Positions 54,662 to 63,777 of a stretch of DNA of 64,000 nucleotides are shown in pieces. The notes under the pieces were generated by a model. That model ran no database searches and had not been told where the DNA came from. It worked only from the letters and a program-made list of their open reading frames with translations. Both the position numbers and the translations under genes were made by a program. The DNA is from JBOFIQ01 sp051654905 (GTDB lineage Bacteria; Actinomycetota; Actinomycetes; Propionibacteriales; Propionibacteriaceae): contig JBOFYY010000110.1 in NCBI GenBank assembly GCA_051654905.1, positions 38,392-102,391 of the forward strand. The letters run 5' to 3'. Every line of letters begins with the position of its first letter. Position 1 is the stretch's first letter.

Positions 54662-55672
54662 ATGCCATCGCTACAATCAGTGCGTAACCTGCTCACTACG
54701 ATGGGTTCACGTTCTAGTTTTATTCGCTTGGTAGTAGTAACTCTTGCGATCTTTATCGTGTTCTCGTTACTTAACCCAGGAGTCTTTCTTTCCGGGGCTA
54801 ACTTTCAGTTCATTTTCCTTGCTGCCCCTGAATTAGCGTTGCTGAGCTTAGCTATTTCCCTCACAATGCTGACGGCAGGTATCGACCTTTCTGTGGTTGG
54901 TATTTCTAATGTGTCAGCTATTGTGGCAGCGCAATTTATGGTTCAACATGGTCCAGGATCAGTTCCAGCAGCTATCGGTATCGCACTGTTGGTTGGAGCT
55001 GCGTGTGGTCTGCTAAATGCTGCTTTAATTGGTGGTCTAGGAGTTCCGCCAATTCTGGCTACCTTGGGTACGCAGCAGTTGTTTAGCGGGTTAGCTTTGG
55101 CGATCTCTGGTGGCAGCGTCATCATGGGTTTGCCGCAGTCTTTCACGAACGTGGCTTTGACGACGGTCGCCGGGATTCCACTGATTTTCATCATCATGTT
55201 GGTAGTTGCTGTTTTGGTAGCTGTGGTAGTTAATCGCACTTCGCTAGGTTTCAAAATGCGGCTAGTTGGGGCTAACCCGAATGCAGCAGATTATTCGGGA
55301 ATTCGTCGTGGACGAGTCTTGTTAATGACCTACTTAATGTCAGGAATGCTCGCTGGTATCGCCGGTCTAATCATTAGTTCTCGTGCCAGCGGCGCTAACT
55401 CGCAGTATGGTGCTTCTTACGTGCTATTGGCCATTATCGTGGCGGTATTGGCTGGAGTTAACCCAGATGGTGGTTACATGACAGTAGCCGGAGTCATCAT
55501 TAGCGTGCTGGCATTGCAAATGTTGTCGACAGGTTTGCTGTCGATCCAGAACAGTCCTCACGTAGTAAATATTGCTCAGGGTTTACTGTTGATTGTTATG
55601 GTGCTGTGGAATAGCCGCAGTAGCCAAATCACCGCCAAATTAAAGAAACTGCTAAAAGGACGTCGGGCGTGA
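54662..55672 (+). CDS. Sugar ABC permease 2 (RbsC-like)
   Basis: A 336-residue permease of the same family: LTMLTAGIDLSVVGISN, GVNPDGGYMTVAGVIIS. I choose the ATG at 54662 because AAGGAAAG lies 7 nt upstream; a frame from 54635 lacks this. It ends overlapping the FGGY kinase by a GTGA. Confidence 0.92.
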   Translation: MPSLQSVRNLLTTMGSRSSFIRLVVVTLAIFIVFSLLNPGVFLSGANFQFIFLAAPELALLSLAISLTMLTAGIDLSVVGISNVSAIVAAQFMVQHGPGSVPAAIGIALLVGAACGLLNAALIGGLGVPPILATLGTQQLFSGLALAISGGSVIMGLPQSFTNVALTTVAGIPLIFIIMLVVAVLVAVVVNRTSLGFKMRLVGANPNAADYSGIRRGRVLLMTYLMSGMLAGIAGLIISSRASGANSQYGASYVLLAIIVAVLAGVNPDGGYMTVAGVIISVLALQMLSTGLLSIQNSPHVVNIAQGLLLIVMVLWNSRSSQITAKLKKLLKGRRA

Positions 55673-57153
55673 AGCTCACTTTAGGCATAGACATTGGAAC
55701 TGGCAGCGCGAAGGGGCTTCTGGTCGGACCTGAGGGTCAGATCATAGCGACGAGCCGCGTCGATCTTGCCATGAAAATGCCCCGGTCGGGCTGGGCTGAA
55801 ATGGATGCCCAGTCCGATTGGTGGGGGTCAGTTGTCACTATCTGTCAAGAGCTGATGACTCAGCTTGGAGACCACGAGCTAGTTGGTATGTGTGTCTCTG
55901 GTTTAGGGCCAGCTTTAGTGGTTTGCGACGAGAAACTTACCCCAATTTCTCCAGCGATTCTGTACGGTATCGATGCACGAGCTGAGTTAGAGATTGTTGA
56001 ACAAACTGAGGCGTTGGGCGAAGCCGCAATCCTAGAGCGTTGTGGCAAACTGCTATCTAGCCAAGCAGTAGGTCCGAAGTTGGCTTGGGTGCGTCGTCAT
56101 ATTGCTGCTTATCGACCAGATATGCGCTGGTATAGCACTCATAGCTACGTCATTCAGCATTTGACGGGGCGCTGGGTTCTTGACCATCACACCGCCAGCC
56201 AATGTGATCCGCTCTACGATGTTTATCAGCAAGAGTGGGCTCATGATTGGGCAGAAAAACTTTTACCAGGTTTGGTGTTGCCCGAGCTGGTGTGGCCTAC
56301 CGAAATTGTAGGTAAGGTCACTGCGGAGGCAGCAAAGATTACGGGATTGCCGGAAGGCATCCCGGTGGTTGCTGGAACTGTTGATGCATGGGCAGAGGCT
56401 TTCAGCGTGGGCGTATGTCGTCCCGGTGACTTAATGCTGATGTACGGTTCTACGGTTTTCATGGTGCAGGTATTGCCGGCGGTAACTGGTGATTCGCGGC
56501 TGTGGACAACATCTGGAGTAGTGCCAGGATCACATACCTTAGCTGCTGGAATGTCAACATCAGGCAGTTTAACTACTTGGATGCGTGATCTGATGGGATC
56601 GCCTTCTTTTGAAGATCTAGTTTCTGAAGCTTCTCAAGTCCCAGCAGGCAGCGATGGTCTGGTGATTTTGCCGTATTTCGCGGGAGAACGTACCCCTCAC
56701 TACGATCCAGAGGCTCGCGGGGTCATCGAGGGATTGTCGCTACGGCATACGCGTGGTCACTTGTTCCGTGCTGCCTATGAGGGTATTGCTCACGGAATCC
56801 GAGACATTCTGGATTTACTTGCTGATGTAGCAGGCCCTGCGGCGCGAGTAGTTGCAGTTGGTGGTGGAACCCAAGGCGGTTTGTGGACGCAGATCGTTAG
56901 TGATGTGTGTGGTATCGAGCAGATTGTGCCGACAGTAACTGTTGGGGCAAGCTACGGTGATGCTTTGATGGCAGCTATCGCAGTTGGGCTAGTGCCAGAG
57001 ACTACGACGTGGTCGCAGGTAGATCGGGTAGTGACTCCCGATAGCAGCACTGCTGCTATCCACCAGCGGATTCATGAAGTTTTTACGCAAACTTATCCAG
57101 CAACTAAAGAGTTAGTTCATAAACTGAGCCAGATTCAGGAAGAGAACGCATAG
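55669..57153 (+). CDS. FGGY-family carbohydrate kinase (xylulokinase-like)
   Basis: A 494-residue two-domain kinase. FGGY signatures: N-terminal phosphate loop GIDIGTGSAKGLLVG and C-terminal VVAVGGGTQGGLWTQIVSDV. Members phosphorylate pentuloses, hexuloses, glycerol or AI-2. It starts at GTG 55669 within GTGA. Together with the ribokinase-like enzyme the locus has two kinases, so an isomerase or mutase between them is probably encoded elsewhere. Confidence 0.92.
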   Translation: MKLTLGIDIGTGSAKGLLVGPEGQIIATSRVDLAMKMPRSGWAEMDAQSDWWGSVVTICQELMTQLGDHELVGMCVSGLGPALVVCDEKLTPISPAILYGIDARAELEIVEQTEALGEAAILERCGKLLSSQAVGPKLAWVRRHIAAYRPDMRWYSTHSYVIQHLTGRWVLDHHTASQCDPLYDVYQQEWAHDWAEKLLPGLVLPELVWPTEIVGKVTAEAAKITGLPEGIPVVAGTVDAWAEAFSVGVCRPGDLMLMYGSTVFMVQVLPAVTGDSRLWTTSGVVPGSHTLAAGMSTSGSLTTWMRDLMGSPSFEDLVSEASQVPAGSDGLVILPYFAGERTPHYDPEARGVIEGLSLRHTRGHLFRAAYEGIAHGIRDILDLLADVAGPAARVVAVGGGTQGGLWTQIVSDVCGIEQIVPTVTVGASYGDALMAAIAVGLVPETTTWSQVDRVVTPDSSTAAIHQRIHEVFTQTYPATKELVHKLSQIQEENA

Positions 57154-57155
57154 TC

Positions 57156-58193
57156 ATGTCTGCAACCGTGTCGAGTACAGCTCGGATCCAGCTTCGTCGG
57201 GAATGGTTCACTCCGCAACCTTGGCGAATTGTTGATGAAGATACTTGGCAAGTAACGCTCTTTCGGTACCCTTCGGGGATCGAAGCGTTAACTTTGGATG
57301 CTCCACACGGCAGCATGACGGTTTTACCGTTCATGGGACAAATGATCTGGGATCTGACTATTGATGGGGTAGCGATGGGCATGGAAGATGCCTTTACGCA
57401 GCCGCGCCCAGCCCAGACCATTGTCGATACCTATGGTTGTTTCGCATTCCATTCTGGTTTGTTAGCTAACGGCTGTCCTACCCCAGCTGACAATCATCAG
57501 TTACATGGAGAGTTCCCCTGTTCAGATATGGATACTGCTTGGATTTCAGTGGTTGAAGACCAAGTTGTGATTGGCGGATCCCAAGAGTACGTGAAGGGTT
57601 TTGGGAATCATTATCTAGCTAAACCGCAGGTTTCTTGGCGTCGTGACGAATCAGCGATTGAAATGTCGATGGAGGTCACTAACTTGTCGGCTCGTCACGC
57701 TATGCCGCTGCAATACATGTGCCACATGAACCATGCCTATTTACCGGGGGCAGCTTTAGAGCAAGATTTTGCTGCGGATGCTTTTGTGGTTCGTACTTCA
57801 ATTCCAGACCATGTGAAACCTACCGCGGTATGGCAAGAAACGATTACCGCGCTGGCGTCAGGAGAGAGCCAACTAACATCCTTAGCTGACGAGAGTCTGT
57901 TTGATCCAGAAGTAGTATTTTTTGCCGACCAGCTCCCGACAGATAAACCCACAGTGACCTGTTCAATGGTGTCGCCGTCGAATCAACGTATGTGGGTAAC
58001 TTTTGATCCTCGCGAATTACCAGTTTTAACGCGCTGGTTCTTTAGCGACGGAGATCAGCGGGTAGCAGCTTTTGCTTTGCCCGGAACTAGTCGTCCAGAA
58101 GGACAGCTAGCTGCTCGGGAAGCCGGGACGCTGATCCAGTTAGCACCTGGAGAAAGTAAGTCATTTACAGTGAAAACAGGGCTAGCTAGTTAA
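57156..58193 (+). CDS. DUF4432 / galactose-mutarotase-like protein
   Basis: A 345-residue beta-rich protein like aldose 1-epimerases of the DUF4432 type (LPFMGQMIWDLTIDG, NGCPTPADNHQLHGEFPC, with catalytic-type His in HQLHGE and QYMCHMNHAYLP). It would interconvert anomers or ring forms of the imported sugar. It directly follows the kinase (2 bp) and closes the operon. Confidence 0.85.
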   Translation: MSATVSSTARIQLRREWFTPQPWRIVDEDTWQVTLFRYPSGIEALTLDAPHGSMTVLPFMGQMIWDLTIDGVAMGMEDAFTQPRPAQTIVDTYGCFAFHSGLLANGCPTPADNHQLHGEFPCSDMDTAWISVVEDQVVIGGSQEYVKGFGNHYLAKPQVSWRRDESAIEMSMEVTNLSARHAMPLQYMCHMNHAYLPGAALEQDFAADAFVVRTSIPDHVKPTAVWQETITALASGESQLTSLADESLFDPEVVFFADQLPTDKPTVTCSMVSPSNQRMWVTFDPRELPVLTRWFFSDGDQRVAAFALPGTSRPEGQLAAREAGTLIQLAPGESKSFTVKTGLAS

Positions 58194-58248
58194 GCTGCAT
58201 TTACTGCTCTAGTCTAGGTATTTGTGTTGCTAGGGTAGTTTCGTAAAC

Positions 58249-58791
58249 ATGATCGATCAGATTATGGCAACATGGCGAGCCCTCCCGTATGCTGCTCCGG
58301 CTATCCTTGGCGGATTTGTGGTAGCGGTCTTCTTTTGGCGGCGCGGCAGAAAATATCAGCGAGGATTCTGGGATCGTCTCGGGATATTTATACTCTGCTG
58401 GTGGGGAATAGTTACCGCTGTCACCGCGACCACCCCTTTTAAGGGCTGGGATTGGAATGCCGACGTCGTCGCCTGTAGTTGGTCTCCATGGCTGCCGCTA
58501 CCGCCATCTCAATGGCTAGAAACCAGCTCGGATGCGCTAAATATCTGGTTCTTTGTGCCAGCAGGTATGGCAGCAATGTTTCTGGTTACTAAGAAACGAC
58601 GATTAAGTGCTGCATTTTTAGTGATGTTAGTGCCTGTCATATGTGAGACGGCACAGCATTTCTTTCCTGCGGCTGGACGAGTATGTATCGCTGAAGATAT
58701 AGCTAATAACTTGGTAGGGGTAGCAATCGGATTTTTGATCGGAATTGTTCTTAACCAGATCCGAAAGCTATTTGGGTTCGTAAGGTTTTAA
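58249..58791 (+). CDS. VanZ-like membrane protein
   Basis: A 180-residue protein with about five spans and VanZ-type motifs: SDALNIWFFVPAGMAAMFL, VPVICETAQHFF and DIANNLVGVAIGFLIG. VanZ proteins alter the cell envelope and lower glycopeptide sensitivity in some hosts. A TAGGGT box precedes the ATG by about 12 nt. Monocistronic, ending next to the PemK-like gene. Confidence 0.83.
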   Translation: MIDQIMATWRALPYAAPAILGGFVVAVFFWRRGRKYQRGFWDRLGIFILCWWGIVTAVTATTPFKGWDWNADVVACSWSPWLPLPPSQWLETSSDALNIWFFVPAGMAAMFLVTKKRRLSAAFLVMLVPVICETAQHFFPAAGRVCIAEDIANNLVGVAIGFLIGIVLNQIRKLFGFVRF

Positions 58792-59318
58792 CTAGCAGCG
58801 TGCTGGTGAACTGCTGTAACAACTCGTGTGAAAGTATCCTTGGGAATTACCCCTCCGATACGACGCACCTTATTAGGATCTACGCGAATAATACGATTAA
58901 CGCGTACTTCGCTAGCCTTCCCACGCTGATCCCAAGGCCCAGTTCCTAGATCAACCCAGTAACGATGTTCACTAGCTTCTTGTGCTGCATCGCGGTCATG
59001 ATCTTTGCTGGTAAGCGGCAACGCTAGTAACCAGTCATTATCGGATCCGATAACTAACACTGGACGGTCTTTGCCGCGCGAATAATCCTCTTCAAACGGC
59101 ACCCAAGTCCACACAACTTCGCCAGTGTCGGCGCTGTCGCCTGCATGAGGGGCGTAGACCATCTTGGGGATGCCGCGATAATCGCCGGGGTAGTCGGTCG
59201 TAGAGCTGCGGGAAGTAGTTTTGCGACGTTGGGTTCGTTTGGGGCGAGACTGTTCTTTTAAGAAAGCTCGGATACCAGCTTGCGCAACCCGAGAAAGAAT
59301 ATTCCACAACCAGGACAT
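58788..59318 (-). CDS. PemK/MazF-like protein with N-terminal extension, no visible antitoxin
   Basis: A 176-residue protein. The C-terminal 115 residues show the PemK/MazF barrel (GEVVWTWVPFEED, GKDRPVLVIG, ALPLTSKDHD, SEVRVNRIIRV). A basic N-terminal extension (RPKRTQRRKTTSR) follows an amphipathic start. Genuine MazF toxins have an antitoxin gene next to them; none is seen here. Such solo proteins are common in actinobacteria; RNase activity or a housekeeping role is unproven. Confidence 0.85.
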   Translation of the reverse strand: MSWLWNILSRVAQAGIRAFLKEQSRPKRTQRRKTTSRSSTTDYPGDYRGIPKMVYAPHAGDSADTGEVVWTWVPFEEDYSRGKDRPVLVIGSDNDWLLALPLTSKDHDRDAAQEASEHRYWVDLGTGPWDQRGKASEVRVNRIIRVDPNKVRRIGGVIPKDTFTRVVTAVHQHAAS

Positions 59319-59330
59319 GAGAGTTACTTT

Positions 59331-59945
59331 CTATCGGAATCGCGCTACCGGACCGTACTGAATGGTTTCAGGAATGTCATTGCGTGGCGACTGCTCAGGA
59401 ACATGTAATAAGTCTGTCTGTTGCTGGCAGTAACGTCGTAGTGAAGGTAACCAAAGCAGTGCATTACCGATTAAATGGCCAGCTATTGAAATCCAAGTTA
59501 GCGGTCCACCCACTAGAAGCCCCAGGAAGCTGACAAGAATCGCTACTAGAGCCCAGCGTCGTGCCCACAATTTACCGTTCCAGCTATGGAACGCCGCTAA
59601 ACCAGAAGCAACAACTGCTGGAATTAGTAACGATGCTGTCATTAGCGGCATCAATACTGCTTGCCAGCTGGAAGGTTCAGGGTTAATCCGAGATACCAGC
59701 CAACCAGATTCCGGCAAGTGTTTGTAAGCCATTAGCAACAAACTCATGATTAGAGCAGCAATAGAAGCTAAAGAACCGATCGTCGAGATAGCTGTAGCAA
59801 TAACTACCAGTGCTGGGCGAGTTACTTCGCCAGTACGAGGGCTGATAGATACATCGGAAGGCATAGCTCGTCGGGGGGCAATAATCGCAGGCGCAACCGA
59901 TACTTCGTTAGCTGTGGTTCCAATAGCTGGTGACGTCTCAGTCAT
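59331..59945 (-). CDS. Uncharacterised four-span membrane protein
   Basis: A 204-residue protein with about four spans (roughly residues 45-70, 88-112, 120-140 and 146-165) and polar ends. The ATG at 59945 follows GGAGG; an alternative start at 59972 lacks this. It lies 12 bp upstream of the PemK-like gene on the same strand, so the two form a probable operon. No domain is recognised. Confidence 0.72.
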   Translation of the reverse strand: MTETSPAIGTTANEVSVAPAIIAPRRAMPSDVSISPRTGEVTRPALVVIATAISTIGSLASIAALIMSLLLMAYKHLPESGWLVSRINPEPSSWQAVLMPLMTASLLIPAVVASGLAAFHSWNGKLWARRWALVAILVSFLGLLVGGPLTWISIAGHLIGNALLWLPSLRRYCQQQTDLLHVPEQSPRNDIPETIQYGPVARFR

Positions 59946-60036
59946 GATCCTCCGGTTATTACTAGGTATCACCAGCCTAGCTGAGCCAGAGCAAACCAGC
60001 CACGTATTGGGATAGTTTGCTCTGGCTGGTGCTGGG

Positions 60037-63000
60037 TTAATGTAGTTGTGCTTGTCGTCCTAGAGTTCCTTGCAACGCATCACGGTAATGATCGCTAGCT
60101 ACGAGTTGCTGCTGGCTACGGATATGGTCAAGGCGATCGCTAAGCCCTACCTGCTCGACAGCATCACTATTACTGGGTTCATTCATGAATATGGTGAGGT
60201 AGCTAGCTGCTGCTGTTAGCCGCTCCTGATCGTATTCCTGTTTGGCGCTAATACGATCCTGATACCAGTTGGAAGCAAGGATAGCTTCGCGGGTAAATAG
60301 GTTACGGAACTCCGGTGAACTGAGCGTCCAACCTTGCGACGACGTCCCGGTAGCCATGATCTCTAGCAGAGCTTTAATTGGGGGCGTCGCCAATGAAATA
60401 GTTCCGTCAGCAAAGTACATCTGCGCAACGCGACGATGGGTGGCACAAATAACGTCAACGCTTTCTGCAAAAACAGCAAGGTCTTGTAGTTCTGGCGCCA
60501 ACATATCAGGAGTGAAAACGACATTGGGATGTAAGAAAATCCGACCGAAGTAGGTGGCAGCAAAGCGTTCATTCATCCGGTAGCCCAACCGAGATGCCTC
60601 AATTATGCGACCTTCAAATTCAATATCGTTGATCTTCTCTAGATAGCCGGCTTCAATCAAAGTATGAGCGTCTCGTTCCTGGGGAGACATTCGGCAGAAT
60701 AGTTCTGGAATGAGCAACGAAATATCGTGATCGACGCGATGGTGAGGTCCAATCACTCCCGCGCTAGAAATCCAGCCATCAGAACCGGTGAGAGCATACG
60801 CCAGCAGGGCAGCATTCAGATCGTAGATAGCGGGGAGTGCGTTGAAGGGGCCTTTAGTCATGGCGCCTTCAGAACCTGCCCCGGTAGTGGAAGGGGATTT
60901 ACCGGTCATAGAGCTGATGAACTCCATAAGGAGTTCTGGCAATTCCATGAAATGGAGCGGATTGTAGGCACATAGTGGTGGTATGCCCGGCTCGGCAGCA
61001 TTATTGCGACGTCCAGCAATTACCGCATTGACAGGCATTCGCAGGCCGTCGCTGAGACCTATACCTTGGTTTAGACGGCTAGCAAGATAGGCTTCTGCAG
61101 TTTCTACCGGGTGAGATAGATCTGGGCGAACCTGTAGGTAGCGAGGATTTTTAGTGCGAGCACCATTGACGATACGAGGTTCGGAACTTACTGCAAGGTA
61201 GCGGGGCGAAAGCTCATCATCTTGGGCTGCGAAAGTTTCAATAAGCTGACGCATTGGAGCAGTGAAGGTACTCATAGCTGGGGCGTTACGTACCAATTCC
61301 CGTGCTGTTGGACGATCGATAGGCTGGAAATTAGAGATAAAGGTGCCTGGCAGCGCCATATCGTGTTCAGTTTGTTTGTCGTAGCCACGATGAATGGCGT
61401 CGTCGGGACGCTGGAATAGTAGCTGTTCGCAGTTGGTGACAAACTTTTCTGATACTTGGTCAGCAGCAAGAGCCGGAGCTACCACCGATGCTGTGATGTC
61501 GTCTTCAGTTTGTACTTTTCTAGATGGAGAGAAGTCTGGCCGGAGGCTGAAAAGTCGCCAAGCGCCATCGTCGTCAAAACCTACCCGCAGCATATTAACC
61601 ATGATTTTTTCATCATGGAGACGTAGGGCATTACCTTTACGGCCATTCATAATTCCGACGCTGAAGTGGCTGCGCCAATCGTCGCCCCAGCTGGGCTGGT
61701 AGTAGCGCTTGACGTGATGTAGTAGCTCAAAAATGTGGGCGGGGATCGCGGCAAGCCACTGGTTGTAAGTATCGGTGTAGTCCGGGCTGGGGGTGAGGAG
61801 CTTAATTACTGATCCCAAGGTACGCTCTGGTGACAACAGTGGACGATGATCCACAATGGTGGGGTCTTTGAAGCGAGTTGAGTAGTCAGTGTTGAGAAGT
61901 TCAGCGACTTTATCCATGTCAGCGTCAGCATCGGCAACATAAGCATTACCGAAGACGAAAGCGTCCAGAATGGATTTAGAGATCTCGCTCTTGCCGCCGC
62001 CAGAAACAGTTGCAGGCTTGTGGCATTGGGTGCTTTGGGCTGAGATTCCAATCAGATGCCATTGGGTGGGGTCAGCGTCGCGCGCCTTAGCGTGAACACG
62101 GTATCCATTGGGGGTTAGGTAGGTGCGGTCGGCGGAGAGCGGAATGTGGTGGGTTCCTTGTTGGTCTTCCCAACTGATGGTTTGCTCTCGCAGTGAATAG
62201 GTGGCAGCTGCGGGAACTAGCACAATTTGGGGATAATCAGAGCAGGTAGCGTATCCGTCGCCATGATATTGCCATAGCTTTGGGTCTCTAGCGATGACGG
62301 AGCTGACCGTAGCGTCAGTAGGAGTAACGAAGTCATACCATTCTTCGCCGAGATTCCATGCTTGATAGGCGATGGTTCCGCCGGAATGTTCTTCTTCGGC
62401 AAGCCCAAAAAGGTTCGCTGCGTAAGAGAGTTGGGTTTTGACTTCTTTCTTGCAGTAACCAAAGTAATTGTCAGCAATAACAGTGACGATGACTCCGCGC
62501 TCGTCGCGAGCACATACTTTGAATGCTGAACCGTCGTTGTAGAGTTCGTCGTCAGATTCCCAGCACATACCATCTTGTTTTTGACGCTCAGTAGCGGCTG
62601 AAATGTGCGGCAAACCAACAGATTTTTTGGTGACTTTAGTGAGATGTGGTGCTAAAACTACTAGCCCGGTTGCGCCGCACCAGTGTTCAGGGTCTAGCGC
62701 CGCATCATTATCGGGAAGGCTAGGGTCGCCGGCATTCCCGAAGATTCCTTCAACGAAATCAAGGTTGGATACTAACCCGCCGGGGACAATAAATCGGGTT
62801 TCCATGACGGTAGTTTCAGTGAACCCTGGTACGGCAGGAACCACTATGGGTTTGAGATAGAGGCTAACGAAGCAGGCCGCAGCGTCGTCATTTTCGCTAG
62901 TGAAGGGCAATATCATGGAGTCGCGAGGCGGCTGGAACGCTTTTTCTAGCAGCATTCCAAAAGTTGCGACAGGGACGGCTTTTTTGTCGTCGGGAATGGG

Positions 63001-63420
63001 AAGCCCACCTTCGGCGATATGGAAAACGCCAGCAGTAGTACGCCGATCGTTGCTGGGGTTGTGTAGTACGCCGTTAACTAGCCGGTAGGAGCTGACGATA
63101 TCGGAGGTGAAGGTGTCGCCATTGACTGGGAGGCTAAGTTCGCGCGCCAAACCGCTTTGGTCAAGAACTAGTGTGCGACGCGGTAAGCGAGGGGTTATTC
63201 CGGTGTCAGCTAAATAGTCGGTTAGGAAGGCTTCGATACGTTGATCGGGGGCGCTGAGTTGATCGTCGAGTCGGCGACTGAGTTCGCGCTGTCGGGCAAT
63301 CAGCGGCGCAGCAACACGGCTAGCGTGTTCGCTGAGGTCGGTTCCGCTGACTGTCGGAAGTCCTAGTAGGGAGAGACGGAGGTTGATTGCCGTCAAGGTT
63401 TCTTCTCGTGTAGTGCCCAT
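60037..63420 (-). CDS. Probable PPi-type phosphoenolpyruvate carboxykinase
   Basis: A 1127-residue cytoplasmic protein, the size of PPi-PEPCK (about 1100-1190 residues), an enzyme family known from Propionibacterium and Entamoeba. It interconverts oxaloacetate plus PPi with PEP, CO2 and phosphate. A glycine-rich loop SGGGKSEISKS lies near residues 473-483, and FGYCKKEVKTQLSYAANL and GPHHRVDHDISLLIPE are motifs I associate with that family. There are no GTP- or ATP-PEPCK signatures. An upstream TTG (63432) could start it. The family call is from recollection, not from a search. Confidence 0.68.
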   Translation of the reverse strand: MGTTREETLTAINLRLSLLGLPTVSGTDLSEHASRVAAPLIARQRELSRRLDDQLSAPDQRIEAFLTDYLADTGITPRLPRRTLVLDQSGLARELSLPVNGDTFTSDIVSSYRLVNGVLHNPSNDRRTTAGVFHIAEGGLPIPDDKKAVPVATFGMLLEKAFQPPRDSMILPFTSENDDAAACFVSLYLKPIVVPAVPGFTETTVMETRFIVPGGLVSNLDFVEGIFGNAGDPSLPDNDAALDPEHWCGATGLVVLAPHLTKVTKKSVGLPHISAATERQKQDGMCWESDDELYNDGSAFKVCARDERGVIVTVIADNYFGYCKKEVKTQLSYAANLFGLAEEEHSGGTIAYQAWNLGEEWYDFVTPTDATVSSVIARDPKLWQYHGDGYATCSDYPQIVLVPAAATYSLREQTISWEDQQGTHHIPLSADRTYLTPNGYRVHAKARDADPTQWHLIGISAQSTQCHKPATVSGGGKSEISKSILDAFVFGNAYVADADADMDKVAELLNTDYSTRFKDPTIVDHRPLLSPERTLGSVIKLLTPSPDYTDTYNQWLAAIPAHIFELLHHVKRYYQPSWGDDWRSHFSVGIMNGRKGNALRLHDEKIMVNMLRVGFDDDGAWRLFSLRPDFSPSRKVQTEDDITASVVAPALAADQVSEKFVTNCEQLLFQRPDDAIHRGYDKQTEHDMALPGTFISNFQPIDRPTARELVRNAPAMSTFTAPMRQLIETFAAQDDELSPRYLAVSSEPRIVNGARTKNPRYLQVRPDLSHPVETAEAYLASRLNQGIGLSDGLRMPVNAVIAGRRNNAAEPGIPPLCAYNPLHFMELPELLMEFISSMTGKSPSTTGAGSEGAMTKGPFNALPAIYDLNAALLAYALTGSDGWISSAGVIGPHHRVDHDISLLIPELFCRMSPQERDAHTLIEAGYLEKINDIEFEGRIIEASRLGYRMNERFAATYFGRIFLHPNVVFTPDMLAPELQDLAVFAESVDVICATHRRVAQMYFADGTISLATPPIKALLEIMATGTSSQGWTLSSPEFRNLFTREAILASNWYQDRISAKQEYDQERLTAAASYLTIFMNEPSNSDAVEQVGLSDRLDHIRSQQQLVASDHYRDALQGTLGRQAQLH

Positions 63421-63561
63421 ATCTCCACTCAAGCACTCTTGACGCCACTTTGTGAATCTTTTCTCAAAGTATGGTCATTGTTTGATGTCGAGAGAAGGTT
63501 CGCCGGTAACGTTTCGATTACAGCGCTGGTGTTGAAGCGAGGGGTGTGATTAGATAAAAAA

Positions 63562-63744
63562 ATGAAATTATCTCGGATGAGAGATATCGCTTATCTAGTA
63601 ATTATTGCAGCCATGCTAGTTACAAGCGGTCTGTACTGCTGTGTGCATAAAATTGATAGAGATCTGCACATGACGCTTACTACTGCTTATATGTTAATTG
63701 GCTGTGCTGTGACTTTTATTTTCCGTAGGTTAGATAGAAAATAA
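63562..63744 (+). CDS. Small two-span membrane protein
   Basis: A 60-residue protein with two hydrophobic stretches (about residues 9-27 and 36-54) linked by CCVHKIDRDLHM and ending RRLDRK. Function unknown. The N-terminal MKLSRMRD and linker HKIDRD recur in the broken copy directly downstream, which supports coding status. Confidence 0.65.
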   Translation: MKLSRMRDIAYLVIIAAMLVTSGLYCCVHKIDRDLHMTLTTAYMLIGCAVTFIFRRLDRK

Positions 63745-63777
63745 TAACTATTTATTGAATATCACTTAGGAATATCT

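Noticed and set aside
18733..58791. A vancomycin-resistance cluster from the VanY-like, VanZ-like and SanA-like genes
   Set aside because: The genes are scattered over 40 kb, with no vanHAX or VanRS homologues; each is a common chromosomal family member.
58788..59318. A complete type II toxin-antitoxin system
   Set aside because: Only the PemK/MazF-like half is seen; neither neighbour looks like an antitoxin.
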